Assembly (NCBI RefSeq): GCF_009730915.1
Contig: NC_052488.1
Span: forward strand, 23,535,868-23,599,867
DNA length: 64,000 nucleotides
From: Dioscorea cayenensis subsp. rotundata
Lineage: Eukaryota > Streptophyta > Magnoliopsida > Dioscoreales > Dioscoreaceae
Reading direction: 5' to 3'
The notes under the pieces were generated by a model, which was given only the letters and a program-made list of their open reading frames with translations, was not told the DNA's origin and ran no database searches. Of this stretch, positions 48,409 through 60,487 are shown in pieces. The first letter of the stretch is position 1; each line of letters starts with the position of its first letter. Made by a program: the position numbers and the translations under genes.

Positions 48409-48736
48409 GTAACGTTCGTAGATTTAATCCAATAGTATAGCACTGTTCAATGAATAGTGATGACTATTCAATGAATAGTGATAAATAGCCATTAACACAG
48501 TAAAAAGTGGGATACATAGTATTTTGATCTAAATCGTTCAACTAATTTGTGCACAGTACTTAAAGAAATCCGAACGATCTAACTCTATTTCTAATACATT
48601 TATTGCAACCAAATTATTGACAAATCCAAAAAGTAATGAACCCAACTAATCCTTGATTATGTCTCACTGTAGCAATACTATTCATTGAACAGTGCTGGAC
48701 CGTTGGATTGAAATCCAACGATTGATAGCAACGTTC
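48409..48736. mobile_element. 328-bp MITE with inverted ends and CATCCT flanks
   Basis: The left arm (gtaacgttcg ... gcactgttcaatgaatag) is repeated inverted at the right (ctattcattgaacagtgc ... gcaacgttc), with 'aatccaa' blocks paired in between. CATCCT lies directly outside both ends (48403-48408, 48737-48742), a plausible 6-bp target duplication. No coding sequence. The superfamily is unclear. Confidence 0.7.
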
Positions 48737-48740
48737 CATC

Positions 48741-48742
<2 letters not shown>

Positions 48743-48775
<33 letters not shown>

Positions 48776-50314
48776 ATACATAATGAATCACACATGCTAA
48801 GAAAATTAGCTATTAATACTAATTTTTTTAAAAAAATTATCTTAACTATTTATTATTATTTTATTATTTTTTATTAATAAAAGTGACAAACACCGTCGAA
48901 TTGACAGAAATGTACAGAGGTGAATAAGTTATTGTAGTTTAATGACTCCCTAAAAATTCATTATTTGGAGTTGGCTAACACGCTGAACAATAAAGTCATG
49001 CTACATGATGTATCATAAATTATAACTTTATAATAGTAAATTTCTTTGCTATACACCTCTGAAATGAATAAAAAATATGACTCTTCCGGTCTTCCCACAT
49101 AATAATACATAAATAATACTACTACAATATGCAAATGATGCATTTCAACTCTGGCCTATCTATATATGCACTGACAAGTGCTTTACCACTGCATTAAGCA
49201 AATGTTGGCATTTAATATTATTTATTTTACTTAATTCTTCTCTCTCACTTAAATATCATCTAATTAATCTTTTCCCCACTTATTTGTCTCCCACAATTTC
49301 TAACCGGGGAAGATAAGAGAAATACTAGGAGGGAAGGGACAAATTATTATCGATGATTGTCGTTGATTGGATTGTGTTGATAAAGCTTTTGAGTTATTGC
49401 TTTCATTTCATGTTCTTGGTATTTTATGTAGTTGGAGAGGATGAGAAGCAACAAGCAATTATGATGATTTATTATTACATGATGGGAAAAAATGCAATCA
49501 TATATAATTGATTATTATTTTACTAAAAAAAATAAATCAAGCTATTGATAAATTAATTAATTAAAAATAACAAAAGTTGATTAAAAAATAAATCAAACAA
49601 CTTCTCCTACTGTACATACACTGTACATCCGGGGTTCCAGTACTGTTTGGTACTGTTTATATTCATATAAAAAAGACGTTTGCACGTCTATTATTAAAAA
49701 AATAAATAAATCAAACAAGAACAAAATAAGAAAATGACTATTTTTAGAATTCATGAATTACAAATATTATATTCTATTTATTTAAATAAATAGATAAATA
49801 TATTTTATAATCATAAAAGAAAATCGAACCATCAACATTCCACATAATAGATATCATCACTATTATTTGGCTATTGGGACGGAAATTCAGTACTCCACGA
49901 GTTTACTTCATCTATTCACTAGTTTTTATTTTTCTTACATTTGCTTAAATTTCATTAATATATCAAAAGAAAATCATAAATAAATATTAAAATGAAATTA
50001 TTGCAGATGATGCTTGAAAATAAAAATACAATTAAGATATGCCCAAAGATTCTCCATTTCTTTAGGGTTCCTTCACTTTTGTGCTTATTTTCTATTTTAT
50101 TTTTCTTCTCCCATAACAGATATGTAATTATTGTGTCATTGTATTTTCTGGTCCAGTGGGGCCAGTGTTTTTATTATATATATATTTTTTAAATAAATGT
50201 AGATAAATCACATTACTAAGTTGCATCCAAATTCACGTGATGGATTGACAATTTTTTTATAAAAAAATGGACTCCAAATCTCATACCAACCACCACGGTC
50301 CAAGTATGGTTGTC

Positions 50315-50357
<43 letters not shown>

Positions 50358-50466
50358 TGTTAAGTGAGAGATTGGTTGACTGGAATGAGTTGAGTTCCCC
50401 ATATTAGTAAAATAAATAAATAAAATAAATACAAAACTCCAATCAGGATGTCACCAGAGCTCACAT
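48743..50466. other. upstream flank of TR2, non-coding
   Basis: (TA)n at 48743-48772 and (ATT)n at 50320-50357. From about 49305 it matches the flank of TR1 and preserves the site that lacks LINE-B (near 49400). No gene seen. Confidence 0.5.
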
Positions 50467-50473
50467 TATAAAT
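50467..50473 (+). promoter_or_regulatory. TATA box of TR2
   Basis: TATAAAT lies 88 bases upstream of the TR2 start, in sequence related to the TR1 promoter. Confidence 0.7.
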
Positions 50474-50554
50474 GAGCAAATCGAGTGCCCTCACTTAATA
50501 TAACAAAGAAAACTAGATCCAAGGTAGTGAGGAAAGAGATAGAGAGAGTAGGCG

Positions 50555-51767
50555 ATGGAAGGTTCATTCAGCAAATGGTCTCTGAAGGGGAAGACAGCTC
50601 TGGTGACAGGAGGAACAAAAGGGATAGGGTTCGTTTATCTTCTCCATTAATTTATACCCTCGATCATATATTCATATATGTAAGTGTTGATGCATGCATC
50701 AAGATTAATTAAGATGTATTTCATAAAAATGCATGCAGGAAGGCAGTGGTTGAGGAATTGGCAACCTTGGGAGCACTAGTGCACACATGCTCACGCAACG
50801 AAACCGAGCTGAAGGCGAACTTGCAAGTATGGACTAACAAAGGCCTCCAAGTCACAGGCTCGGTATGTGATGTTACTTCACGCACGCAGCTCGAGAACCT
50901 CATCGCTGATGTCTCGTCCATCTTCCCAGGAAAACTTGACATTCTGGTAACCACTTGATCTCTTTGTTTGTTTGAATTAATTTCTCTTTTTAGTTAGTTC
51001 ACAAACCATGGTGATGGTGTGATGTGCCCATGTGAATTTCTGAGGTATTTTCAGGTAAATAATGCAGGGACTGGGGTGCCAAAACCAACTGTTGAGTTTA
51101 CAGAGGAAGAGGCAACTTTAATCTGGGAAACCAACTATAAATCTTGTTTTAACCTGTGCCAGCTCGCACACCCTCTCTTGAAAGCTTCAGGTTGTGCAAG
51201 TATAGTGTTTGTCTCTTCTGTTGCTGGTATTGTTGCCATTCCTTTTGGAACACCCTATGCCTCAACCAAAGGTGATGATCTATGATCCATATATCTATCC
51301 ATCTCTAATTAATTAATTAATTAATTACCAAGTACCAACTATATAATTAAACTAAGATGAGTTTGAATGGTGAGTGCGCAGGAGCACTGAATCAACTGGC
51401 AAGAAACTTGGCCTGTGAATGGGCAAAGGACAACATCCGTACCAACTCCGTCACGCCTTGGTTCACCAAAACTCCTCTGGTTCAATTTGTAAGGCCATTT
51501 CTTAGATCAAGTACTACTCTTTGTAGTTCATTGAACTGTGAGTAATATATTTAATTAATCATTTTTAATTTGCAGGTGCTTGAGAATGAGGAAACCCTAA
51601 AATATATACAAGAGCGCACACCTCTCAAGCGTGTGGCAGAGCCGGAGGACGTGTCAAGTCTGGTTGCCTTCTTGTGTATGCCTGCAGCTTCATACATCAC
51701 TGGCCAGACTATCTCTGTTGATGGTGGATTCACAGTCAATGGCTTCTTCAATATGCACATGGCTTAG
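50555..51767 (+). CDS. TR2: tropinone-reductase-like short-chain dehydrogenase, intact
   Basis: Exons 50555-50628, 50739-50946, 51055-51271, 51382-51488 and 51576-51767 have exactly the lengths of TR1 (74, 208, 217, 107, 192) and encode 265 residues without a break. TGGTKGIG is at 18-25, canonical NNAG at 96-99, Ser149, Tyr162 and Lys166 (YASTK) are the catalytic residues, and [11 protein letters not shown] lies near the C-terminus. Differences from TR1 cluster at surface or substrate-side positions, for example WETNYKS versus WTTNYGS, AIPFGTP versus ASPLGTP, and VTPWFTKTP versus VTPSFTKTP. An NADPH-dependent carbonyl reductase role is inferred from the family. A LINE fragment sits 70 bases past its stop codon. 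Confidence 0.93.
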
Positions 51768-51834
51768 GAGGAATTTATCAGCACATACGCAGTGATTAAT
51801 TAATTATCTCCGTTTGACAAGTACTCTCTTCAAA

Positions 51835-52125
51835 AATTTAGTGGTGGAGGGCCTTCCGGTGAAGTTTGAAGATTCTATCTCTACCATCAGGCAGAGTTCG
51901 TAAGCTAACACTCGGAGGAGTTTAATGGTACCATGATGGTCAAGGAGGTACAGGACCATATCAAGGGTTAGTTCTGTTTATTAGGATTGTGTTTATCGAG
52001 GAGGCCTATTGTTCCTCGTTTTGTTTTCTCCTTCTCTAGTGGATAGTGGACAGGTGCGTTGTTATGTTGTGTTGTTGTTTTCTCCATCTTTTTAATTAAA
52101 GTGGTTAATCTACCTTTTTTCCAAA
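51835..52125 (+). mobile_element. 5'-truncated LINE fragment in the TR2 3' flank
   Basis: It resembles a LINE 3' end: a short coding-like part, a TG-rich tail, then 'aaagtggttaatctacctttttt' and an A-rich end at about 52120. The same 3' motif ends LINE-B and LINE-C. The corresponding TR1 flank reads straight through, so the insertion is specific to copy 2. The left edge is approximate. Confidence 0.65.
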
Positions 52126-54641
52126 AAAATAATAATAATTACTTTTTTATCTCTTTTTAAACTGACTTTTTAAGTTCTTCGGAAGATTTATGTTAAAATA
52201 AATTAATCTACTATACCCTTTAAGTTCTTCAGAAGATTCATGTTAAAATAAATTGATCTACTAGATCTGGATTGGTGGGTTAGCCTTCCAGTTAGGTCGC
52301 CCTCCTCTTATAATTCTTCATTGTTCTTTAAAAAAAAATTAAAAAAAAAAAAAAAATAGATCAACCTCATTTCATTCATGGACTTTGTTATCTCTTTCAA
52401 ATAAATTAACATGGTTTAAAATAACCTTTGAAAACAATTGATATGAAATAATCTACTCCTCCCTTTATGAATCCAAATTAAAATAAAAAAAAATTTGATA
52501 ATACATTTTTTATTTAAAATTATTTTTAATATTATTGGGTGAAGAGCTGCAATAAGTTGGTTTTAGCTCATTACTTAAAAAATAAAATAAAATAAAATAA
52601 AAATAAAAATAAACTATGTCAATTGTCAATAGCGGAAGGGCAAAATGGAAACTTTGCTAATGAGAAAACTAAGTGAGAGAGGAAAATGGAGAAAGGCAAT
52701 GAAACAAAAGAGAAAAAGAGAAGAAGGGTGTTAGGGCTTAGCATGGTAAGATGATTGGATGGCAAAGTAGTGTCGCATTTGCCCCAGATTTTGAGTAGTG
52801 AATTTTTGCATGTAGCTCTCTTAATTTACACGGTTTTGCCCTTTCTTTTTTATCGGTTTTTGAAAACATTTGTTATTCATTTTTGTATTGATGGTATATG
52901 AGTTGTTTTGATTGCATCTTTTTGTTGTGTCATGTCTTCATGTTGTGAATCTCTAATTGTATCTTAAAAACTTTCTTTTTATCCCATTGTTAATATAGTA
53001 AAACATTTGTCAAGTGACTCTAAGAAATTTCGTGATTTTTCCCTTCGATTTGAAAAGGCGCTTTCTACTAAAATTATGTTATTAGCGTGTAAGTCTTGGT
53101 GTTTTAGATTTCATTCTAACACTCAAGAAATGATTTGAAGTGTTTTACAACTATGTCTGATGATACAATGTCATACATACGAGTATACTATATGACTTAC
53201 ACCTATATAGGAGGCCGCATAATACAATCTAACAATTGTGCTGGCCCGAATGCACTCACATATAAAACAGTATTAGGCAACCAAAGAGTGTGTGGGTAAG
53301 TGTGCTCTTACTAGGAGGCCACACAACACGTCTTAAGAACTGTATGGACTTGAAAGGCACCTGTATATATATATATATGACAATATATATGAAAAGTGAC
53401 TACTACAACATATATGAATACTAATTTTGAACAGTTAATTTAGTTCGATCTATCTATAAGCAGTCAACAACTCCATGCACATTAAATAAATAACATGTGA
53501 TGCATTACCAATTTTAATTATATGTAAATGACATGTAGTGGTTGGGTACATAAAGAAATTGAGATGATGCTACACATGGAAACTAAAATAATTAAAAACT
53601 ATGTATTAGTGGCTAGTGGTTAATTTGATTTTTATTAATTAAAAAACAAGATTATTGTATAGGTTGCGTCAATAGTAACAAACTAAGAGCTTATATAAAA
53701 CTACAGATTTAAACTCAGGAAGGCCAGTTCTCCCATTTTAATATGCATTCACATGTTAACATCTTTACTGATAGAGATTGATTTTGCTATCCCTAGGCAA
53801 TTAAATGAATTCAAATGTGCTTTTAATGCATTGAAACGTGACATTTTATTTCACTTCCAAAGGATGCGTGTGTTCCACGTCATGTTTTGGCAATTCAAGC
53901 TAAAAAAGAACGAAACTAATTAAAGCACATGCAACCCTTCTGATTTACTATGTTATTTAAATTTAAATTTATGAAGTTTCATTTGAAAAAACATTACTAA
54001 TAACCGTTAAGTTCCCCATTAATTTAATTTAATTTAATGTAGTGATTTATGTGTTTTTCAAAAATCATTTTCTCTGGTTTCACGGGCTTTTAAACCTCAG
54101 CAGTATCTCGAGTCCCCTTCATTCGAGATGCGAGCTGATTCCTCCCGACCACGCTCTTCGGCCCAAGAAGGTAAGGATATTATCAGAATCCCCACTCGCA
54201 GACATCCCTCGAGTGCTGGTGTTCTTCACCCCTACCTAAAAATATAAAAATCATTTTCTCTTGAGGCCTATAGAAAGTCAAATGGATACTGTAATGCTTT
54301 AGTTAAAAGTTGGGTGTATATATATATAATTACCATTTTTTTTTTGTCCGATATATAAATCTCCGTTTATGCAGTTTTTGAAATTAAATGTTTATGCAAT
54401 ATTTATTCCGGATAAAAAGATTAGATTAATTCAATTTAATTTAATAATTATTTATTTTTTTTTATCTCTTGTTAAGTTTAGTTTAATTCGGTTCCATTTA
54501 ATTAGTTTTAATATTTTTATTATTTTCTTTGTTCAATCTAATTTAGTTCAATTTAATATTTTCTTTTAATTTATTCATTGAGTACTTCACTATGAACAAA
54601 CCATTAATTCTAACAAAAATATTTCTATTTGTATTTTTCTT
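52126..54641. other. non-coding stretch between TR2 and TR3
   Basis: It begins with the TR2 3' flank, in which a ~50-base unit ('taagttcttcRgaagatt...' at 52169 and 52219) is repeated. The rest is AT-rich; a more GC-rich patch at 54090-54240 is of unknown origin. No gene recognised. Confidence 0.45.
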
Positions 54642-54659
54642 TACATATCAGTACGTTCT

Positions 54660-54813
54660 TTTTTTTTTAAGTGAATAAATCACATTCATTAAAAGACTGA
54701 AATACCAGATACAAAAGCTCACTACCCCAAGGGACAAAAAGCAAACTAGAACCACCAGAGGTGATTATAAAACAACAAACCAACCAACAGACAAACCTAG
54801 AGGAGAAATCCTC
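54660..54813 (-). mobile_element. 154-bp LINE 3' fragment with 18-bp target duplication
   Basis: TACATATCAGTACGTTCT occurs at 54642-54659 and again at 54814-54831. Between them is a T run (minus-strand A tail) followed by 'aagtgaataaatcacattcatt', the complement of the LINE-family 3' end. This is a textbook 5'-truncated target-primed insertion. Confidence 0.93.
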
Positions 54814-54831
54814 TACATATCAGTACGTTCT

Positions 54832-55350
54832 CCATTTTTTTTGTATTTATGGTTTATCTATTTTATAAAAAAAAAAATATTCCTATTCATATACATGATG
54901 AAAAGAAATTAATAAAAATTAAAAAGAGGTCAGTAATAAACGATAGCATTAGAAATAAAAACAAATGGATGGAAATATTCAATTGAGTGCATGACTCAGA
55001 TGTTGTTACATTGAATATAGTTATTGGCCGCAAGATTCCTCATTGGCCATGCTTATTATAGAAAATTCAACTAGAGAACTAACTACCAACTTTTTTGACC
55101 ATAGAAAAAAGTCTTCGTTTCTCTCAATATATAAATATATATTATATTACTCTTCGTTTACTAAGCACGTTTAGCCAAGAAAAGTTGGTGGTTAGTTTTC
55201 TAGTTGATTATATAAGGGAGGAGACTCAGGTGCATCACATGAACCTCATGCACTTGCCAGGTAATAATATGACCAATAAAAAAAATCTAAAAACTATGGT
55301 TAAATGTTCCAAATATTATATTAGATCGTTAAGTAGTACTAATCAGCTGC
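54832..55350. other. upstream flank of TR3, non-coding
   Basis: AT-rich; no gene or repeat boundary seen. Confidence 0.45.
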
Positions 55351-55358
55351 TATAAATA
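55351..55358 (+). promoter_or_regulatory. TATA box of TR3
   Basis: TATAAATA lies 100 bases upstream of the TR3 start codon. Confidence 0.65.
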
Positions 55359-55450
55359 TGGAGGGGAAGCGTGAACCCTATTCACAAATACTACCCACAC
55401 ATATACATACACTAGAGACCCTTTACGTACACAGACAGTGAGAGAGAAAG

Positions 55451-58400
55451 ATGGTAGCTGGCGCAGTTAATCAAAGATGGTCTCTGAAGGGGATGACTGC
55501 TCTAGTGACCGGAGGAACCAAAGGAATAGGGTTTGTTTTCTTGATCCCCATATATATATATATATATATCTTATTGTTCATGCATGATGCTGCATGGAGA
55601 TTATTAATTACAAGAATTTGGATGATATGCATGCCATGCTTGCAGGAAGTCAGTGGTGGAGGAGTTGGCTGGCTTTGGAGCAGCAGTGCACACATGCTCA
55701 CGCAATGAAGAAGATCTGAAGGTGAGCTTGAAACTCTGGGCTGACAAAGGCTTCAATGTCACAGGTTCCATATGTGATGTTACTTCACGCGCTCAACGTA
55801 AGAAGCTCATCGCTGATGTCTCTACAATTTTCAAAGGAAAGCTCAACATCTTTGTAAGTGTTTCGCTGATTAATTTTCTCTACCTGTAAATTTAAGATGA
55901 ACTACACGAAATTAAATTAATCAATTAATGTGGTTAATTGATTAGATGGAGTGTGTGATCAATTCTACAGGTGAATAACGTAGGGACCGGGATACCGAAA
56001 GCAACGGTTGATATTACAGAGGAGGAAGCGTCATACATCTGGTCCACTAACTTTGAGTCTGCTTAATTTCCACCTTTGCCAGCTTTCACATCCACTGTTG
56101 AAAACTTCTGGTTGTGCGAGTGTGATGTTTGTCTCCTCTGTGTCCGGTGTCGTTGCCTGTCCCAGCGGCACCCCATATGCCACGACCAAAGGTAGGTGTC
56201 ACGCCCCGAACCTGGCTCCCCAGGCCCAGTGCACTGACAAACGGCCACACACCCACCAAGCTGAGGCCCAGTAGGCATGTAAGGCCTCAAAACCTGTTCT
56301 CAACAAATCACAAAAAATCTAACAGAGAGCAAAGACTAGAAACAAGAATGGAGTTCAGCACTAAAAGAAATAACTAAGTGTCTTGCACAGTTGCTACAAA
56401 TTTAATCAAATAAAAACTATGCCCACAACAAACGGGACTTATTACATGCTAAGAAGATTGACGGTGGCCCAACGATCCTGCTAAGCTATCCGTCACTGAC
56501 CTCTACTCCTGATCTGAAAGAAAAATAACAACCAAAATTTATGAGCTTGACAGCCCAGTAAGCACCCACTAAAAGTATAGGGATCACTTATCAAAAATCA
56601 TAATTTAATAATTTGCAAAAACCAACCATAAGTTTAATTCACTTAACATAGATGTCAAAAATTAAGCATATAGGTCCCCCAAACAACTATTGCCCAAAAC
56701 AAATCACAAAATTCATATATTTACCCTCGGTGACCCGAGACAAAACAAAAGTCATATTTTTACCCTCGGTGACCCGAGCCAAAAATTAACAAAGGCCGAT
56801 ATTCTGCACCGACGGCAAGCAGTGGGAAACTATAGTTTCTAGAACAAAATACGTGTCGACACGGTCGGGTGTTTAACCCCCGATGTGAGGGGTTGTTGCA
56901 AAAGTTAGTTGGGGACTAATTTCTATATCAAAGTACCTTGTTCACAAAAACGATGAACTAACAAAAATTCAAAAACACACAAAGTATAAAAAAATTCTGA
57001 TAACATGATCCCATTTTTTGTCATATCAAAATACACGAGTTAATAGAATACAAACATGAACATATATTAAAAAAATAATAATACTCTTTAATCAAAAAAA
57101 TTAAATAAATACCGAAATTCAAAATAAATAATACATAATACATCATCTGGACTTAAACCCAAGAATTATTCACAATTTAAACAAATTTCCAAAAATTAAG
57201 AAATTTTTAAATAATTATAATTCAACACGAGTATGTAAAAATTTCGGAAGATATGAAATTTTTAAAAAGAAAAAGAAGAAATTCGAATTTAAATGAATTA
57301 TCTTGAAATTCAAAAATTTAAATAAAATCGAGATTTCATTTGCACATGTAAACATTTCAAATTCAAAGAAAGATCATCAATTTGAAATATTAAATAAATT
57401 AAAATAATTCCGAAAATAGTATTAATTATATAAATATAATTTGAATAATATACGAAATCTAATTATCCAAAAATAAATAAATAAAAAAATACATATTTTT
57501 CACAAATTTAACAAGTTTCAAAAAGTCTATATACATAGTATAATTTATATGTGAGTTACTTACCTAAATGTCTCACAACTCCAAGACTCCAAAATCGGAT
57601 TATCCAAAATCAAGCACTCGAAGGATGCCCTAACAAACATAAATCATGTGCATAAAAAGAATGAATAAACACAAAGGTTGGTGAACACATATCAAATTCC
57701 TTAAGGTAGTCTATAGGGTGAAAAACTAAGGATGAGAATAAGTAAGATCTCACAACCACAATAAAAATTCAAGCACCTACCTTGGATCTTTCGTCACAAA
57801 AATTCAACGAGGAACAAAATATCAAGAGCCTGCCGCCAAGGTCACCACACGACACAAGAAGAGATACGGTTTCCTCCAGTTTTCTACTCTCCTTTAATTT
57901 TTAAACCAAAACAAATATCGCGTGAGGATCCTCGCTCGGGTGTTACTGGAACGATAAATCGGATCCCGGGAGGTCGGGATAAGATAAAGGGTCTCCTTTT
58001 AAAATATAAATAAGTAGATAGATTTAACTAAAAGTAATTTAAAATTAATTAAGAGGATGGGGTCCACAGTAGGTGATCACAATGAGAGATTATATGTATA
58101 TATGATTCATATATAGGTATATATCATTCAATGTATTGATGGCTTTTTCGGGGAGCAATGAATCGGGTTAACAAGGAACTTAGCTGCTGAGTGGGCTAAG
58201 GACAACATTCGCACAAACAAGTGTGGCTCCGTGGTTCATCAAAACAGTTCTAACCGAGCAAGTAAAAACATTAATTCTAGTTTCTTTCTAAACTCATGCA
58301 TGAATATATATACCTCATTGAGCATTTTTAATCTTTGTTACCTTATAGATAATCAAGGATGAGGCTTTGATGGTGAAGATACGGGAACGAACACCGCTGC

Positions 58401-58538
58401 AGCGTGTTGGAAAGCTCGGAGGAGGTGTCATCGCTGATTGCGTTTTTTTGTGTCTCCCGCGGCTTCATACATTACCGGCCGGTCATAGTCGATGATGGTG
58501 GAATAACCATTAATGGTCTCCATAATATGCTTGACTAA
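55451..58538 (+). pseudogene. TR3: tropinone-reductase-like SDR, inactivated copy
   Basis: Exons correspond to those of TR1/TR2: 55451-55530, 55646-55853, 55971-56191, about 58153-58261 and 58349-58538. Exons 1 and 2 are open ([38 protein letters not shown]). Exon 3 is 221 bases instead of 217: a 4-base insertion near 56065 gives TAA right after TNFESA. The rest, in the shifted frame, still reads HLCQLSHPLLKTSGCAS and YATTK. The acceptor of intron 3, CAG in the sister genes, is CGGG here. Exon 4 has two further single-base insertions and exon 5 more shifts (it should read ERTPLQRV ... ITGR ... NGLHNML). The motif NNVG replaces NNAG. Intron 3 holds a solo LTR. No functional reductase can be made. 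Confidence 0.92.
56197..58068 (-). mobile_element. solo LTR (Ty3/gypsy-like) in the splice donor of TR3 intron 3
   Basis: It begins TGTCACGCCCCGAACC and ends GGGGTCCACA, flanked by the 5-bp direct repeat GTAGG (56192-56196 and 58069-58073). Read on minus it starts TGTGGACCCC and ends GGTTCGGGGCGTGACA, an ending common in plant gypsy LTRs, so minus orientation is likely. Its length is 1872 bp. No internal region is present. The orientation and lineage are inferences; the boundaries are seen directly. Confidence 0.88.
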
Positions 58539-59435
58539 TGTTGTTCATTAATCAAAAATTTGCAACCAAATTACATAATTGTTTTATCAGCCACTCTCTG
58601 TTTCTTATTTTCATCTCATGAATGTTTGTTTCCATCATCACTTGACAGTGGATGGTGGTCATTGATATCGCATTGTATTTTCTCTTTTCTTGTAATAAAC
58701 TTGAGCCTCATGCATGCATGTTTAATAGAATCCATCTTGTGCTGATACTCGATGCCCAATTAAAAATTTCAAACTAACCAAAGCAATGTATACGACTTCT
58801 CACCATTAGGACAAAAGCCTGCTGGAATAATTATTAAAAAAAATTAACAAAATGGAACATAAAATTAAGAAAATTTAAAAATCTTATCTCTGAGGACCAA
58901 GACAGAGGCACATTGAACACGTTGCGTTTAGAAACTTACGCTTGTTAGACACGGGATTTTACACTCTTGTTCTAAACAAAGCGTTGAGAAAAATTAAGGA
59001 AAAATATCTCTAAAACACTAAATTATTTTTGTATGCTTTTACAATGCATATAAATTGCAAAGCAGGGATGATACTCTCTGATCAGTATATCTGGTGTCTC
59101 CCACAAAGACATCATCAGCTCCTCGAAGATAATCCTTTCTCTCTGGTCTTCTAGCTAAGCCTCTACTGACGAACTGATTAGTGATTCCCCCTTCGCTTCA
59201 AGCTTGTTGTAAGCGAGTTACCCTGGAGGAAATGAATGATGTGTTGGAGAAATAGATTCAGAACGAAATAATAGGAGAAGCCAGAGGAGAGGAGGAGAGG
59301 GTGCTCAAGACCTGTTCTTCCCCAAGCGCCGGCCGGTGACGAGCACAGTGGCGAGACAGCATTCCGCCATGGCCGGAACGAAGAAGCCCCTTTTAATAAA
59401 ATGCAGTCCAACAGGCCGTAAAAAATGATCCAGCT
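58539..59435. other. 3' flank of TR3, non-coding
   Basis: A GC-richer patch at 59160-59400 has an open minus frame (59178-59411) without family features. No gene called. Confidence 0.4.
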
Positions 59436-59495
59436 TTTGTAGTCTGTTGCTTTATTTTAATTGAAATGGTTTATCCATCTTTTCAAAAAGAAAAA
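59436..59495 (+). mobile_element. 60-bp LINE 3' fragment with 9-bp target duplication
   Basis: GATCCAGCT flanks it at 59427-59435 and 59496-59504. The insert ends 'gaaatggtttatccatcttttc' plus an A-rich tail, matching the LINE-family 3' end. Confidence 0.8.
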
Positions 59496-59663
59496 GATCC
59501 AGCTCTGCTTAAGAATAAAACTAGGAATTTAACATATTTAAAGCAATAATATTAGTAATATATCTTGCGTATAAAATGTGTTATGCGAGTCATGAATTTG
59601 AAATGAATAGACACATTAAAAAAAAATGAGTTAATATCATTATTTACTATATATATATATATA

Positions 59664-59830
59664 TTGAAAAGGTGGATAAACCACATTTATTAATAAAAAA
59701 GAGTATTACAAACTAAACAGAATAACCAAAAATAAACCAACAAACTACTAGAGTGGTCCTAGATAAAAGACAAACTACCATAACTCTAGACAAGAAGATC
59801 GCCTAAGGAAATGACACAAAAACATTCTAT
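59664..59830 (-). mobile_element. LINE 3' fragment, minus strand
   Basis: 'gaaaaggtggataaaccacatttatt' is the complement of the LINE-family 3' end, next to an (AT)n run. The inner edge is approximate and no target duplication is visible. Confidence 0.65.
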
Positions 59831-60127
59831 TGGTATTTTCTAAATTTATTACAATTTTTAAAAAACTTTGTAATACAATTGAAACCAAAAAGGAACAATT
59901 GAAAAACTTTAATAATGATCATTGACATATTGTCAGTAGCGATTTAAAATAAAAAATTAGCTATTACATTCTAGTTAAATATTTCAAATAATGACCCTAG
60001 TTAAGAGATCCAAGTTTCCTTAAGTGGAGTCTCGAGATTCAACCTCCAAGAGTTGCACAGATTGTTCAAGGAGCTTGTGTTCTATATGATAACCCAAAAT
60101 CTATCATTACAGTGGTTCCATATTCAC
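59831..60127. other. non-coding AT-rich stretch
   Basis: Nothing recognised. Confidence 0.4.
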
Positions 60128-60487
60128 GAGCGTTCATTTTGCCGTAAGTGGGGGGAAGTCGAGAAGTAAAAGAAGTGCTACTTCCTTGAAGTGGGGAAGG
60201 TGATATCACTTTTAGGACTTCTGAAATTCATTTGTCAGAATGTAAAAATAAAACCGAAGGATTTACGTGTTAGAATTTACATGTTGGATGAAGTTCTATA
60301 AGTTCAAAAAGGACTTTGGAAGTGAAAGAATGTGAGTTTTTATAAATTGGCTCACTTCCTCCCACTTTAGTTCAAAATTCACTTCAGTCAAAAATGGGGG
60401 AAGTGCCACTTCCCCCACTTTAGCACAAATGAGCATAAATAAGGGAAGTAAGACTATTTCTCCCCACTTCCCTTGAAATGAATGCCC
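60128..60487. mobile_element. candidate MITE with 'aagtgggg' subterminal repeats
   Basis: The left end 'gagcgttcattttg...aagtggggggaag' and the complement of the right end 'ggggcattcatttca...aagtggggagaa' pair as imperfect inverted termini. The interior repeats 'acttccccc' and its complement several times. No clear target duplication. Confidence 0.5.

Noticed and set aside
56008..56377. Open frames joining TR3 exon 3 to downstream sequence
   Set aside because: They read through the splice donor into the solo LTR; the family exon ends at 56191.
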